Assembly: GCA_000293845.2 (NCBI GenBank)
Contig: ALYF01000003.1
Span: 682,001-746,000 of the forward strand
Direction: 5' to 3'
From: an alpha proteobacterium IMCC14465
Lineage (GTDB): Bacteria; Pseudomonadota; Alphaproteobacteria; RS24
DNA: 64,000 bases
Below are positions 54,873 through 63,310 of this stretch, piece after piece. The translations under genes were made by a program, and so were the position numbers. Below the pieces are notes generated by a model that worked only from the letters and a program-made list of their open reading frames with translations, ran no database searches and was not told the origin of the DNA. Each line of letters begins with the position of its first letter. Position 1 is the first letter of the stretch.

Positions 54873-55620
54873 TCTTTTATGCGGTATGGCGCTTTTTCTG
54901 ACCCCGACGCCGGGGTTGGGGGCGCTTAATGATACGACGCATGATATTGTAGAAGACGAAATTATCCGCGATGTGGTTGGTGTCGAAGTTAAAGAGGCTG
55001 TTACCGCCTATTTAAAAACGCATCAAATTCAAGGGACGCCAATGGTGCGTGACGATAAATTCTATTTCACCTGTGCGGATGATTTGGAGACAGTCGCCAC
55101 CAATGAGACGTTTAAAACGATTAGGGTTTCGTGTGCGCACCCAGTTGAACGTAACGCTTATATCCGCACGCGTGTGACGGGGTCGGTTAGCGTCGCCAAA
55201 GATGCAAACACACAAAATGATACCCAAGCGGCGCGCATTGTGTTGGCTCATAGTGTGTCTGCGGGTGATTTGCTGACTGAAGAAAACCTCAAATCTGTCG
55301 TATTACCTCACCATAGCGGCTATGGCGGGTATTTTGATTTGTCGCATGTCCTCGGGCGCAAAACGAAGACACCTTTGCGTGAGGGAACGGTACTGTTATC
55401 GCGTCATCTGGTGCCAAATTGGACGATTCAGGCGGAACAACAGGTCGATATTGAGAATACGATATCTGGTATTAACGTCACAACTGTTGGGGTTGCGCTG
55501 GAAAACGGTCATATCGGCGATATTATTAAGGTTAAAAACCTCAATAGCGACACTGTTATTGAGGGTTTTGTGATTAATAGAAAAAAAATTAAAATAAATG
55601 CTAAAATGGAACTCATGTAA
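54844..55620 (+). CDS. flgA: Flagellar P-ring assembly protein FlgA
   Basis: Periplasmic chaperone for the P ring protein FlgI. 258 residues: signal peptide (FSFSAISLLCGMALFLTP), an N-terminal domain, and a C-terminal SAF domain (VLAHSVSAGDLLTEENLKSV, GRKTKTPLREGTVL, DIIKVKNLNSDTVIEG). ATG 54844 or ATG 54847, side by side, are both possible; the longer upstream frame is not FlgA-like. flgI is not in the window. Confidence 0.86.
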   Translation: MMKFSFSAISLLCGMALFLTPTPGLGALNDTTHDIVEDEIIRDVVGVEVKEAVTAYLKTHQIQGTPMVRDDKFYFTCADDLETVATNETFKTIRVSCAHPVERNAYIRTRVTGSVSVAKDANTQNDTQAARIVLAHSVSAGDLLTEENLKSVVLPHHSGYGGYFDLSHVLGRKTKTPLREGTVLLSRHLVPNWTIQAEQQVDIENTISGINVTTVGVALENGHIGDIIKVKNLNSDTVIEGFVINRKKIKINAKMELM

Positions 55621-55649
55621 GTCGTTAGTGTTAGTGTAGGAGATTAACA

Positions 55650-55943
55650 ATGGTTGATTCAGTAAAAAACTTGGTCAGTCGCATCGATCCACAAAACAAA
55701 TCTGTGGTTCAAAAAGCGTCAGTAGAAACAGAAGCAAAAACTTCTGCTGCCGGACGTGTCACTTCTCCGGGTCAAGAGGCTTCTGTTAAGGTTTCAGATC
55801 TCTCAAATCTTTCCAAAGAGCCGCCTGTTGACTTTGAGGCAGTTGAACGGATTAAAACCGCTATTTCAAAAGGTCAGTATCCTATTGATTTAGAACGTGT
55901 TTCCGATGCTTTATTGGATGCTTATGTGGAGTTAAAAAGTTAG
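55650..55943 (+). CDS. flgM: Anti-sigma-28 factor FlgM
   Basis: FlgM holds FliA inactive until hook completion lets it be exported. 97 residues: a disordered N-terminus and a C-terminal FliA-binding helical pair (DFEAVERIKTAISKGQYPIDLERVSDALLDAYVEL). ATG 55650 has GGAG at 55639-55642. In the row flgA-flgM-flgN-like, the order known from other bacteria. Confidence 0.88.
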   Translation: MVDSVKNLVSRIDPQNKSVVQKASVETEAKTSAAGRVTSPGQEASVKVSDLSNLSKEPPVDFEAVERIKTAISKGQYPIDLERVSDALLDAYVELKS

Positions 55944-55956
55944 ATATATCTAGCTC

Positions 55957-56355
55957 ATGACTCCCAGCATTCATTTTGACGATTTTTTATTAGCTTTTGA
56001 ACAAAGTCTTGAGCGTGCCCTATCGTATGCGTCAAATTCCACACCATCTTCATCATTAACTTCATCATCATCTGGTGATAGTTCCGCCGGTACGACTGGC
56101 CTCAATCATTCTGAAATTGCAAAAGCTATCCAAGAGCTTGGTGCGGTGCTTGAAGAGCATCTACCCCAGCAAATCGCCGCGATTACCAGTGGTGAGGTTC
56201 GTTTGACAGATGAACAAGCCGCCAGGCTTAAAGATAATTTAAAGCAGCTTGAAAAACTTGAAATTATAGCCCAATCTCGTCTGGATTGGGTGAATTCACT
56301 CGGCACAGAAATGGCCGAATGGGTTGATAAACTCGATAGTCAGCGTAAAGAATAA
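55957..56355 (+). CDS. flgN: FlgN-like flagellar export chaperone
   Basis: 132 residues, mostly helical with a Ser/Thr-rich stretch near the N-terminus (SSSLTSSSSGDSSAG). FlgN is a chaperone for hook-filament junction proteins FlgK/FlgL. Its position directly after flgM and its size fit; sequence similarity is weak, so the call is mainly positional. Helical LKDNLKQLEKLEIIAQSRLDWVNSL is its clearest segment. Confidence 0.6.
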   Translation: MTPSIHFDDFLLAFEQSLERALSYASNSTPSSSLTSSSSGDSSAGTTGLNHSEIAKAIQELGAVLEEHLPQQIAAITSGEVRLTDEQAARLKDNLKQLEKLEIIAQSRLDWVNSLGTEMAEWVDKLDSQRKE

Positions 56356-56407
56356 GCATTAAGATGAAATATTAGGATTAAGCATTCAGGAATTTGGTTT
56401 CAGTAAT

Positions 56408-56866
56408 TTGTCCGATTTTATCACATCACCAACTGGTATAGCCTTTCTGCTTCAAATCGCGGCGCTGTTTTTCTTTGTCTTTGCAATTTTGGCGCTTTGG
56501 CAGCAATCACGCACGATGCGGCGCAATATTGATGATGTGTATCGCATTAATGATCAGGCCACCCAGAAGCTTCAGGCCATGATTGCTCTTTTGGCAGATT
56601 TGAAACAGGAATTTGTTACGAAAAATCAAGAGATTAGCGATTTACATAGAATCCCGACCGATCTTGCCGATTTATCGCGCCGGATGAAAAATGTTGAAAG
56701 CGAATTTACGCGTATGGCGGATACGTTTCAGCAGCAGGAACAAATCAGCAAGGCGATTGCCATGGCGCAACGTGGTTCAAAACGTGCAGATATTGTTGAG
56801 GGTACGGGGCTGTCAGCCGAGCAGGCCGATACGATTGTAAGATTTCACGGGCCGGATTCCGACTAA
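56408..56866 (+). CDS. DUF2802 membrane-anchored coiled-coil protein
   Basis: 152 residues: an N-terminal membrane helix (IAFLLQIAALFFFVFAILAL, about 11-30), a long coiled coil (about 37-118), and a C-terminal domain KAIAMAQRGSKRADIVEGTGLSAEQADTIVRFHG of DUF2802, a family met in polar-flagellar gene rows of Vibrio and Pseudomonas. Starts with TTG 56408, no better start being near; the RBS is poor. Ends before a convergent lipoprotein gene with only 6 bp between stops. Confidence 0.75.
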   Translation: MSDFITSPTGIAFLLQIAALFFFVFAILALWQQSRTMRRNIDDVYRINDQATQKLQAMIALLADLKQEFVTKNQEISDLHRIPTDLADLSRRMKNVESEFTRMADTFQQQEQISKAIAMAQRGSKRADIVEGTGLSAEQADTIVRFHGPDSD

Positions 56867-56872
56867 CCCACC

Positions 56873-57214
56873 TTACATTTCAAATTCTTGTTTGCTGCAT
56901 CTCAGCGTGTAGAATAAATCATCGGTCATGGCCTGTACTTTTGATGTTTTCAAATTCACCATAATTTTTAAATCTTGATCGCCGGCTTCCAGTATATCGT
57001 CTGAAAGTGACACGGGGTTAATCTCCCACATTCCGTCCTTATCTGAAATCACGACACGTTTATTAACTGACCGGACATAGAGTTCGATGGTTTTAATGCC
57101 CAGTCGGTTATCCATGCAGGTGAAACTTATATGCTTGAATCTGGAAAGACCGTCACAGGATGAAACGAAAAACCCTGCCAAGAGAAGAAAGATGAGGTGA
57201 GGCTTACTCACGCG
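56873..57214 (-). CDS. Small lipoprotein downstream of the acidic protein
   Basis: 113 residues from ATG 57214: lipoprotein signal (MRVSKPHLIFLLLAGFFVSSC) with lipobox VSSC near residue 21, and a mature part with two more Cys (ISFTCMD, LRCSKQEF). Unknown. It overlaps the preceding acidic-protein gene by 11 bp, so the two make one short leftward row within the flagellar region. An upstream frame (57277) would read into the other gene. Confidence 0.6.
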   Translation of the reverse strand, partial: RVSKPHLIFLLLAGFFVSSCDGLSRFKHISFTCMDNRLGIKTIELYVRSVNKRVVISDKDGMWEINPVSLSDDILEAGDQDLKIMVNLKTSKVQAMTDDLFYTLRCSKQEFEM

Positions 57215-57866
57215 CATCTTCTTCAGCATCGGAGACATCTTCATTCTCTTCCTCACTCTCATCAGCTTCACTCTCATCAGCTTCAGTTTCTACTTCTTCA
57301 GTTTCTACTTCTTCACTTTCTACTTCTTCAGTTTCTTCAACTTCAGAGTCTTCTTCACCTGTTTCATCTTCTTCAGGGTCAACCGGCCTTTCAATGATTT
57401 CAGCCTGACCGGCCTCCAGCAAGCGTTCAGCATCAATTAATTTAACATCAATTTGAATGCCAGCCGGGAAGCGGACGCCATTCACTTCGCAATCCTCAAT
57501 AATTCTCAGTCGTTTCCATTCCATGTCACCGTCAAATGCGTCGCTGTCATCGTCTTCTGAAAAGTCATCTTCATAATCAAAACTCTCATCTTCGAGAGCA
57601 GCCATTTCTTCTTCTAAGAGTAAGGCCTGATTTTCTGATAATTCTGAAATAAACCGTCTGAGCAAAACAAGCCGCGCCGCGAGTGCAGCGAGACGCGTTT
57701 CTTCATTTTTCTCATTAGCGAGAAACTCTCTAATTTTCGACCGAATGTCTTTAAGAGACTCGCCTTCTAGCTTTGTGACGATTTTATCGCGGATTTCGAT
57801 GATTTCAGGCGAAAGCAACGCCATTTTCGACTGGTTATCGGATGACTCAAAATCAAACTTGTCCAT
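57204..57866 (-). CDS. Acidic repeat protein of the flagellar region
   Basis: 220 residues, unknown. A helical head (IIEIRDKIVTKLEGESLKDI, LAALAARLVLLRRFISELS), a central domain with GVRFPAGIQIDVKLIDAERLLEAG, and a C-terminal tail of about 60 residues made almost only of Glu, Asp, Ser, Thr and Val in VETEEVE/DESEADE repeats, from a repeated TCTACTTCTTCAGTT-type DNA unit. Very acidic. ATG 57866 has GAGGAG upstream. A sigma-54 promoter facing it (57900-57916) overlaps the flgB promoter. Confidence 0.65.
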   Translation of the reverse strand: MDKFDFESSDNQSKMALLSPEIIEIRDKIVTKLEGESLKDIRSKIREFLANEKNEETRLAALAARLVLLRRFISELSENQALLLEEEMAALEDESFDYEDDFSEDDDSDAFDGDMEWKRLRIIEDCEVNGVRFPAGIQIDVKLIDAERLLEAGQAEIIERPVDPEEDETGEEDSEVEETEEVESEEVETEEVETEADESEADESEEENEDVSDAEEDARE

Positions 57867-57886
57867 TTTTCACTCCTCAACGGCAC

Positions 57887-57903
57887 TTGGCATAGGAATT
57901 GCA
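57887..57903 (+). promoter_or_regulatory. Sigma-54 promoter for flgBCDEF
   Basis: TTGGCATAGGAATTGCA, GG (57889-57890) and GC (57901-57902) ten bases apart, matching the full consensus. Start near 57913; flgB ATG 57967. The leader contains a GCATG-TTTT-CATGC hairpin (57931-57944). Its -12 element is shared with an opposing promoter. Confidence 0.82.
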
Positions 57904-57916
57904 ATTTTCAGACCAA
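57900..57916 (-). promoter_or_regulatory. Opposing sigma-54 promoter for the acidic-protein gene
   Basis: Minus strand: TTGGTCTGAAAATTGCA, again GG-N10-GC. Start near 57889, 23 nt before ATG 57866. It runs toward the flgB promoter and uses the same ATTGCAAT palindrome as its -12 element. Confidence 0.75.
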
Positions 57917-57966
57917 CGGACCTTGTAATTGCATGTTTTCATGCCCTAGTGAGAAACGTAACGGAA

Positions 57967-58353
57967 ATGGACGATATTAAAGAATATCTCAATATTTACG
58001 CCTCAGCCTTATCTCTGCGCGGACGCCGCAATGAGATGATTGCGTCGAATATTGCCAATGCCGCAACACCTCATTTTAAAGCGCGGGACATAAACTTTGA
58101 CACAGAAATCCGCAAACATTTACGCGACGGGCCGCTTGAAACGACACATGGTGATCATATCCCGTTTGCTGCCCCATATTCAACAGGGCAAGCGCTTTAT
58201 CGTCAGCCACTGAACCCTTCCTTGGACGGCAATACAGTTGAGCTATCGATTGAACAGCTAGAGTTCTCCGAAAACGCGACACGCTATCAAACCACACTGA
58301 ATTTTCTTGATGGGCGCATTAAAGGCCTCATGTCCGCGATTAGGGGTGAATAA
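57967..58353 (+). CDS. flgB: Flagellar proximal rod protein FlgB
   Basis: First rod protein, contacting the MS ring. 128 residues, family length. N-terminal LNIYASALSLRGRRNEMIASNIANAATPHFKAR, C-terminal coiled coil (EQLEFSENATRYQTTLNFL). ATG 57967 follows ACGGAA. It overlaps flgC by one base (ATAATGA form), the flgBC pair being always made together. Confidence 0.92.
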   Translation: MDDIKEYLNIYASALSLRGRRNEMIASNIANAATPHFKARDINFDTEIRKHLRDGPLETTHGDHIPFAAPYSTGQALYRQPLNPSLDGNTVELSIEQLEFSENATRYQTTLNFLDGRIKGLMSAIRGE

Positions 58354-58769
58354 TGAGTGATTTGAAAAACATATTCGATATTTCCGGTCGCGCCATGTCA
58401 GCTCAGCTTGTGCGCTTGAACACGATTGCCAGTAATCTGGCCAATGCCGGTTCCATGGAAGGCTCTCGCGAGGCAGCCTATAAAGCGATACGCCCGGTTT
58501 TTGAAACTGAATATTCAGAAAATTTCAAACGTAACGGTGTTGCCAGCACGAGCGTGACAGAAATTGTCCAGCTCGAGCGCGAGCCGGAGGCCATTTATAT
58601 GCCATCGCATCCGAAATCGGATGAAAACGGCTTTGTTTATGTCGCCGCCGTTTCTCAAGAAGAAGAAATGGTCGACATGATGGAAGCCAATCGTCAGTAC
58701 CAGAATAATGTTGAAGTCATCACGACCATCAAGGCCTTGATGATGCAAACGGTCAATTTAGGAAAGTAA
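58353..58769 (+). CDS. flgC: Flagellar proximal rod protein FlgC
   Basis: 138 residues, family length. N-terminal IFDISGRAMSAQLVRLNTIASNLANAGSM, C-terminal MVDMMEANRQYQNNVEVITTIKALM. Forms the proximal rod with FlgB and FlgF. Overlaps the flgB stop and precedes flgD by 11 bp. Confidence 0.93.
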   Translation: MSDLKNIFDISGRAMSAQLVRLNTIASNLANAGSMEGSREAAYKAIRPVFETEYSENFKRNGVASTSVTEIVQLEREPEAIYMPSHPKSDENGFVYVAAVSQEEEMVDMMEANRQYQNNVEVITTIKALMMQTVNLGK

Positions 58770-58780
58770 GCAGGTAAATC

Positions 58781-59470
58781 ATGAGTACAATTGACACCAA
58801 CCAGTCTCTTAATGCCATTCTCGATAAATTGGGTGTGAACAAACAAGAGGAAGCGACAACCAAGCGCAAGGACCAGCTCGGTCAGGCCGATTTTCTGAAA
58901 CTGATGACAACTCAGCTTCAAAATCAAGATCCTTTTGCGCCAATGGATAATGCGGACTTTATTGCTCAAATGGCTCAATTCTCGACTGTGACAGGCATCA
59001 CCGATATGGGTGAAACGCTGAAGGGCATGTCTGACCAGTTACAAGAGTTCAGAATTGCGACAGCCTCCAACTTGCTTGGTCATTCTGTTCTTGTTCCCGG
59101 TAATCTGGCCCGTCCGGATGAAAATGGTGAAATCCACGGTGTGGTTGATCTGCCGTCAAGCGCGTCAATGTCCAATATTCGCTTTACGAATGAGCAGGGG
59201 GAAATCCTGCACCAAGTTGATATGGGCGCACAGTCGCGCGGTCTTGTCGGTTTTAGCTGGATGGATATTCCAATTGAGATTCTTGAATCCGGCGACGTTA
59301 TTCGTGTTGAAGCTTATGCGGATACAGGAAGTGGGCTTGAGGCTGTCTCGCCTTCAGTCTTTGCAGATGTATTGGCAGCTACCACCGGCAACGATATTGA
59401 TGGTGTCCAGTTGGATGTCCGTGATTACGGAACCATCAGCGCTGCTGAAGTAATTAAGTTTCGTAAGTAA
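58781..59470 (+). CDS. flgD: Flagellar hook cap protein FlgD
   Basis: FlgD caps the growing hook and is later replaced. 229 residues: [20 protein letters not shown] (N-terminal conserved block, about 28-50), a middle domain of FlgD Ig-like type ([19 protein letters not shown]), and a C-terminal tail. It lies 28 bp before flgE. Normal length. Confidence 0.92.
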   Translation: MSTIDTNQSLNAILDKLGVNKQEEATTKRKDQLGQADFLKLMTTQLQNQDPFAPMDNADFIAQMAQFSTVTGITDMGETLKGMSDQLQEFRIATASNLLGHSVLVPGNLARPDENGEIHGVVDLPSSASMSNIRFTNEQGEILHQVDMGAQSRGLVGFSWMDIPIEILESGDVIRVEAYADTGSGLEAVSPSVFADVLAATTGNDIDGVQLDVRDYGTISAAEVIKFRK

Positions 59471-59498
59471 GTATTAGATAAGTAACGGAGTATAGAAG

Positions 59499-62400
59499 AT
59501 GTCGTTTTATACAGCTCTGACAGGTTTGAACGGTTCACAGGCAGATATTTCTGCCACTTCCAACAATATCGCAAACGTCGGTACGACGGGCTTTAAACGA
59601 AGCCGTGCGGAATTTGGTGATATTTTCGCGACATCTCCATTGCAGAACGCGTCTTCATCGATTGGTTCAGGTACAATTCTTAAAGGGATTAAGCAGCAGT
59701 TTACACAGGGTAACATTGCTTCATCTTTGAACGCGCTTGACCTTGCGATTTCGGGACAGGGCTTCTTCTCATTGAAGCCATCCTTGACCTCAGCACAAAC
59801 CGTTTACACGCGTAATGGTTCACTGAACGTTAACAATGACCGTTACGTTGTTGATTCAGCGGGTCAGTTCTTGCTTGTTTATCCGGTTAACCAGGATGGT
59901 TCTGTTACTGCGAAAGACTTGACCAGTGCCGTGCCGTTGCAGCTTCCGGTGACATCGGGTGATCCGCAAGCGACGGCTAATATTTCTCTTGGGGTGAACT
60001 TGCCTGCTGATGCGGAGGTTGTCACAGAAAAAGCACAATTTGCGGACGGGTATAATTTTAATCCGGATAACCCGGATACTTTCACAAATTCAACTTCAAT
60101 CACCATCTTTGATGATTTGGGTAACCCTACCATTGCGACGATTTACTTTATCAAAACACAGGCCACAACTGCGGATGATCCAACCAACAAATACGATACA
60201 CGTTTGGTTATTGGCGACACAATTATTAATCCTGACCTCGTACCGGCGGTTGATGATGCGTCCAACCAGATTTTCATCGATAGATTTGGCGCGCAAACCA
60301 CAACTGTCCCGGATGATAACTACTTCTTGGAGGGTAAAGGTTCTCCGCTTTATAAGCTCGATGATTTGCAACAACAAGTAGACAGTCAACCGGCTAAAAT
60401 TCAGAGTGAAACAACAGCCTTTGACTTTGGTGATGAGGGTGACAAGCTCGTTGAGATTGTAACGGACCCTATGCAGTTCAAAGCCACGCGTGAAGCGGGT
60501 TCTGCCAATGATGTATATTGGGGTAAAGACTTCCTATTATTGAATGTTGATGATGGTGACCAGCCGGTCAGTATCGATATTCGCCCGGGCACTTACAATG
60601 CGGCCGACCTCGCCGAAGAGGTGGAGCGCGCCATTAACACAGCCTATGGTGATGATAAGAAAATTCAAATTGTTCAAAATGTTGATAACGAGATTAATAT
60701 TAATCTGAGCCGCTTGAATTCTGACGGTACAACATCAAGTTTGAAAGAGCTTGCTGGCAATGCGATTACGGTTGATTTGCTGTCTTCGTCTTATGTCACG
60801 GATATCGAGAATATTGACCTCTCCGGCGCTTCGCCTGACTTTACGAAAGAGCAGTTTCTGGCGCATACACAAGCGCGTCTGAATACGGCACTGAACCAGT
60901 TTATTGTTTCCACCGGTGACACCATTAACACAACAAACCAAAGTGCGTTTAACTTTGGTAATACGGGTCAGTTATTTGGTCGCTCGGAAGGTGCGCAAAT
61001 TACGGATATTCTGGAGCAAACTCAGATATTCAATCTGACGCATAACACACTTGATAGCTATACCGACGCCGCAAACCCCGGTGCTGTCACGGCAAATGGT
61101 AAATTTCTTGTTTATTCATTCTACGGCGAACGTCCGTCGCTCAATGTTTATGATGATAAAAAAGTGGTCAATGCTGATGGCGACGGCAACACAATTAAAT
61201 ATGATGCCACGCAAAACACATTGACTGTTAATCTTGCAGATACATCTGGCTTTACAGCGGGTGAGACAATTCAGATTGCAGGTGAATTCACCGAAGCGAA
61301 TGCCTCATTCCTAAATGGTCGGACATTCCAGATTTCAAATGTCACTGCAAACACATCCATTACAATTAATACAACCGGATTGGGTCTGCCTGATACGGGC
61401 TTTAACATTACCAGCACGACAGCTCATGTGTTGAGTGATGAATCCTCGACTGTAGAAGCCTTCTTTGAAGGTGCGGATAATGTATTTGAAGGTGCGCTGG
61501 ATAATTTCTCGAGCAAAAAGATTATTGTGCGTGAAACGGCTGCGGCCAAGCACAAATATACCAATACGGAAGTTGCGACTGTAACCGGCGCAGCTGGTAT
61601 TATCAACGTTGGCACTGAGGTTCTCACCCTTGAGGATGATACGGGTGCCGTCATTGATACGCTGGAGCAACTTGGTTTTGAGACGGCGCTTAACGCAACC
61701 GCAATGACCACGACATCAGAATGGGTAGATGAAAAAAATCCACCCCTGACGGTCTCTTATGATGAAATCAACCAAAGATTGCAGTTTCAGGTCGACCGGA
61801 CAATTCTGGGTACAGGTACTGAGCCAAACTTTAACTCTTTTGAAATTTACGGCGCTGAAAATGCGGATGTCTCCAACAATCTGGGTATCCCCGCCGAAGA
61901 AGATGCGTCCACAGTTCTTATCAGAGGTGGTGAGGTTCTCACGGCTGAAACATTGGTTGCCGATGGTGAAGAAATTCAGCTCAACGATAAGCGTTATGGT
62001 ATTCAAGTTGAATATAATAGTGACACGAAAACCTTTACTTTCGGCAGTGGTAGCACGGGTGAGAATATCGCCGCTGATGGTGCGCTTGGGGTAACTGAAG
62101 AGCAAAAAGCGTCAAATATTCAGATTGGCCGTTATGCGATTTCCGACTCGGATGGCAGTATCGTCAACAACACATTTGATCTCACGCAACGTACTATTGG
62201 TGCAGGTGATAACCAGCTCATGGGTGTTGGTTCGACGAAAACGGATATTATCTTCTCCAATGGCCGTGGCCTGGCATCACTGCCAGCTATTGCGACCAGT
62301 ACGACTGCGCAGGAAAATCTTTCTGAAGTTTTCACGCTATCCAGTCAGATTGGTGAAAATATCTTCAACGTGTCAGTGGATGGTATCAGCGGTATCATTA

Positions 62401-63296
62401 CTGTTCCCGGCGGTTCCTATGTTGGTTCGACCCTTGCAACCGCTTTGGAAGAGAGAATTAACCAGATTCAAGACTCTTCAACCGGTCAAACAGTTGGCGG
62501 TGTGACGGTGTCTTACAATACAGATACGAATAACTTTACCTTCACGACGGGTACACGCGGTAACACCTCCACGATTAAAGTGAATGGTAGTGCCAAGCTG
62601 GGTCTTGATGATGTACCTTTGGGTGTGGGGTCTATCCCTCAAATTTTCAATCTTGTTCAAGCAACAAATGCTGATGGTGTGGCGCTATATGTTAACGCCG
62701 AAGGTGAGGTTGTTGAGTCGCCACCTGCTAATTTGGTAGAAGGTTACTTCCCGCTTTACATTGATGAGGGTGAGTTAACATTTGATAAAACAGGTACGCT
62801 CGTAAGCCCGAAAAACACGGTTCATTATGAGAAACAGGAAGAGGGTGTCTCTATCTCACTGGATATTGACTTCTCAGCCTCGACCCAGTTTGCCCAGCCT
62901 TTCTCGGTTGTTGCTGTGGATCAGGATGGTTTTACCTCCGGTCGTTTGGATGGTCTGGAGATTGATGCTTCGGGTACAATTCGTGCGAACTATACGAATG
63001 GTTTGAACAATCCGCTGGGTAAAATCGTTGTTGCCAACTTTAACAACCAAAACGGTTTGAAGCAGATTGGTAACGCGACCTATGTTGAAACTGCGGTTTC
63101 GGGTTCACCTCAGGTCGGTGAGGCGGGTGCTGAGGGTTTTGGTAACATTCTCTCAGGTTCGCTGGAACGCTCAAATGTGGACATCACAGAAGAGCTGGTT
63201 AATTTGATTACGGCCCAGCGTAACTTCCAAGCGTCAGCAAAAGCGATTGAAACAACGACAACGCTGACACAGTCCATCATTAACATCCGGATGTAA
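59499..63296 (+). CDS. flgE: Giant flagellar hook protein FlgE
   Basis: 1265 residues, about three times the usual 400. N-terminal MSFYTALTGLNGSQADISAT then SNNIANVGTTGFKRSRAEFG, and C-terminal SNVDITEELVNLITAQRNFQASAKAIETT, are typical and should form the hook core. The extra about 900 residues form outer domains with internal repeats: GIQVEYNSDTKTFTFGSGSTG (about 833) and GVTVSYNTDTNNFTFTTGTRG (about 1000) are paralogous, and other IN-motif-like strand pairs recur. ATG 59499 has GGAG upstream. Hook in a large sheath or thick flagellum is possible. The reading frame is unbroken. Confidence 0.92.
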   Translation: MSFYTALTGLNGSQADISATSNNIANVGTTGFKRSRAEFGDIFATSPLQNASSSIGSGTILKGIKQQFTQGNIASSLNALDLAISGQGFFSLKPSLTSAQTVYTRNGSLNVNNDRYVVDSAGQFLLVYPVNQDGSVTAKDLTSAVPLQLPVTSGDPQATANISLGVNLPADAEVVTEKAQFADGYNFNPDNPDTFTNSTSITIFDDLGNPTIATIYFIKTQATTADDPTNKYDTRLVIGDTIINPDLVPAVDDASNQIFIDRFGAQTTTVPDDNYFLEGKGSPLYKLDDLQQQVDSQPAKIQSETTAFDFGDEGDKLVEIVTDPMQFKATREAGSANDVYWGKDFLLLNVDDGDQPVSIDIRPGTYNAADLAEEVERAINTAYGDDKKIQIVQNVDNEININLSRLNSDGTTSSLKELAGNAITVDLLSSSYVTDIENIDLSGASPDFTKEQFLAHTQARLNTALNQFIVSTGDTINTTNQSAFNFGNTGQLFGRSEGAQITDILEQTQIFNLTHNTLDSYTDAANPGAVTANGKFLVYSFYGERPSLNVYDDKKVVNADGDGNTIKYDATQNTLTVNLADTSGFTAGETIQIAGEFTEANASFLNGRTFQISNVTANTSITINTTGLGLPDTGFNITSTTAHVLSDESSTVEAFFEGADNVFEGALDNFSSKKIIVRETAAAKHKYTNTEVATVTGAAGIINVGTEVLTLEDDTGAVIDTLEQLGFETALNATAMTTTSEWVDEKNPPLTVSYDEINQRLQFQVDRTILGTGTEPNFNSFEIYGAENADVSNNLGIPAEEDASTVLIRGGEVLTAETLVADGEEIQLNDKRYGIQVEYNSDTKTFTFGSGSTGENIAADGALGVTEEQKASNIQIGRYAISDSDGSIVNNTFDLTQRTIGAGDNQLMGVGSTKTDIIFSNGRGLASLPAIATSTTAQENLSEVFTLSSQIGENIFNVSVDGISGIITVPGGSYVGSTLATALEERINQIQDSSTGQTVGGVTVSYNTDTNNFTFTTGTRGNTSTIKVNGSAKLGLDDVPLGVGSIPQIFNLVQATNADGVALYVNAEGEVVESPPANLVEGYFPLYIDEGELTFDKTGTLVSPKNTVHYEKQEEGVSISLDIDFSASTQFAQPFSVVAVDQDGFTSGRLDGLEIDASGTIRANYTNGLNNPLGKIVVANFNNQNGLKQIGNATYVETAVSGSPQVGEAGAEGFGNILSGSLERSNVDITEELVNLITAQRNFQASAKAIETTTTLTQSIINIRM

Positions 63297-63310
63297 TTAA
63301 GGGATAACTC

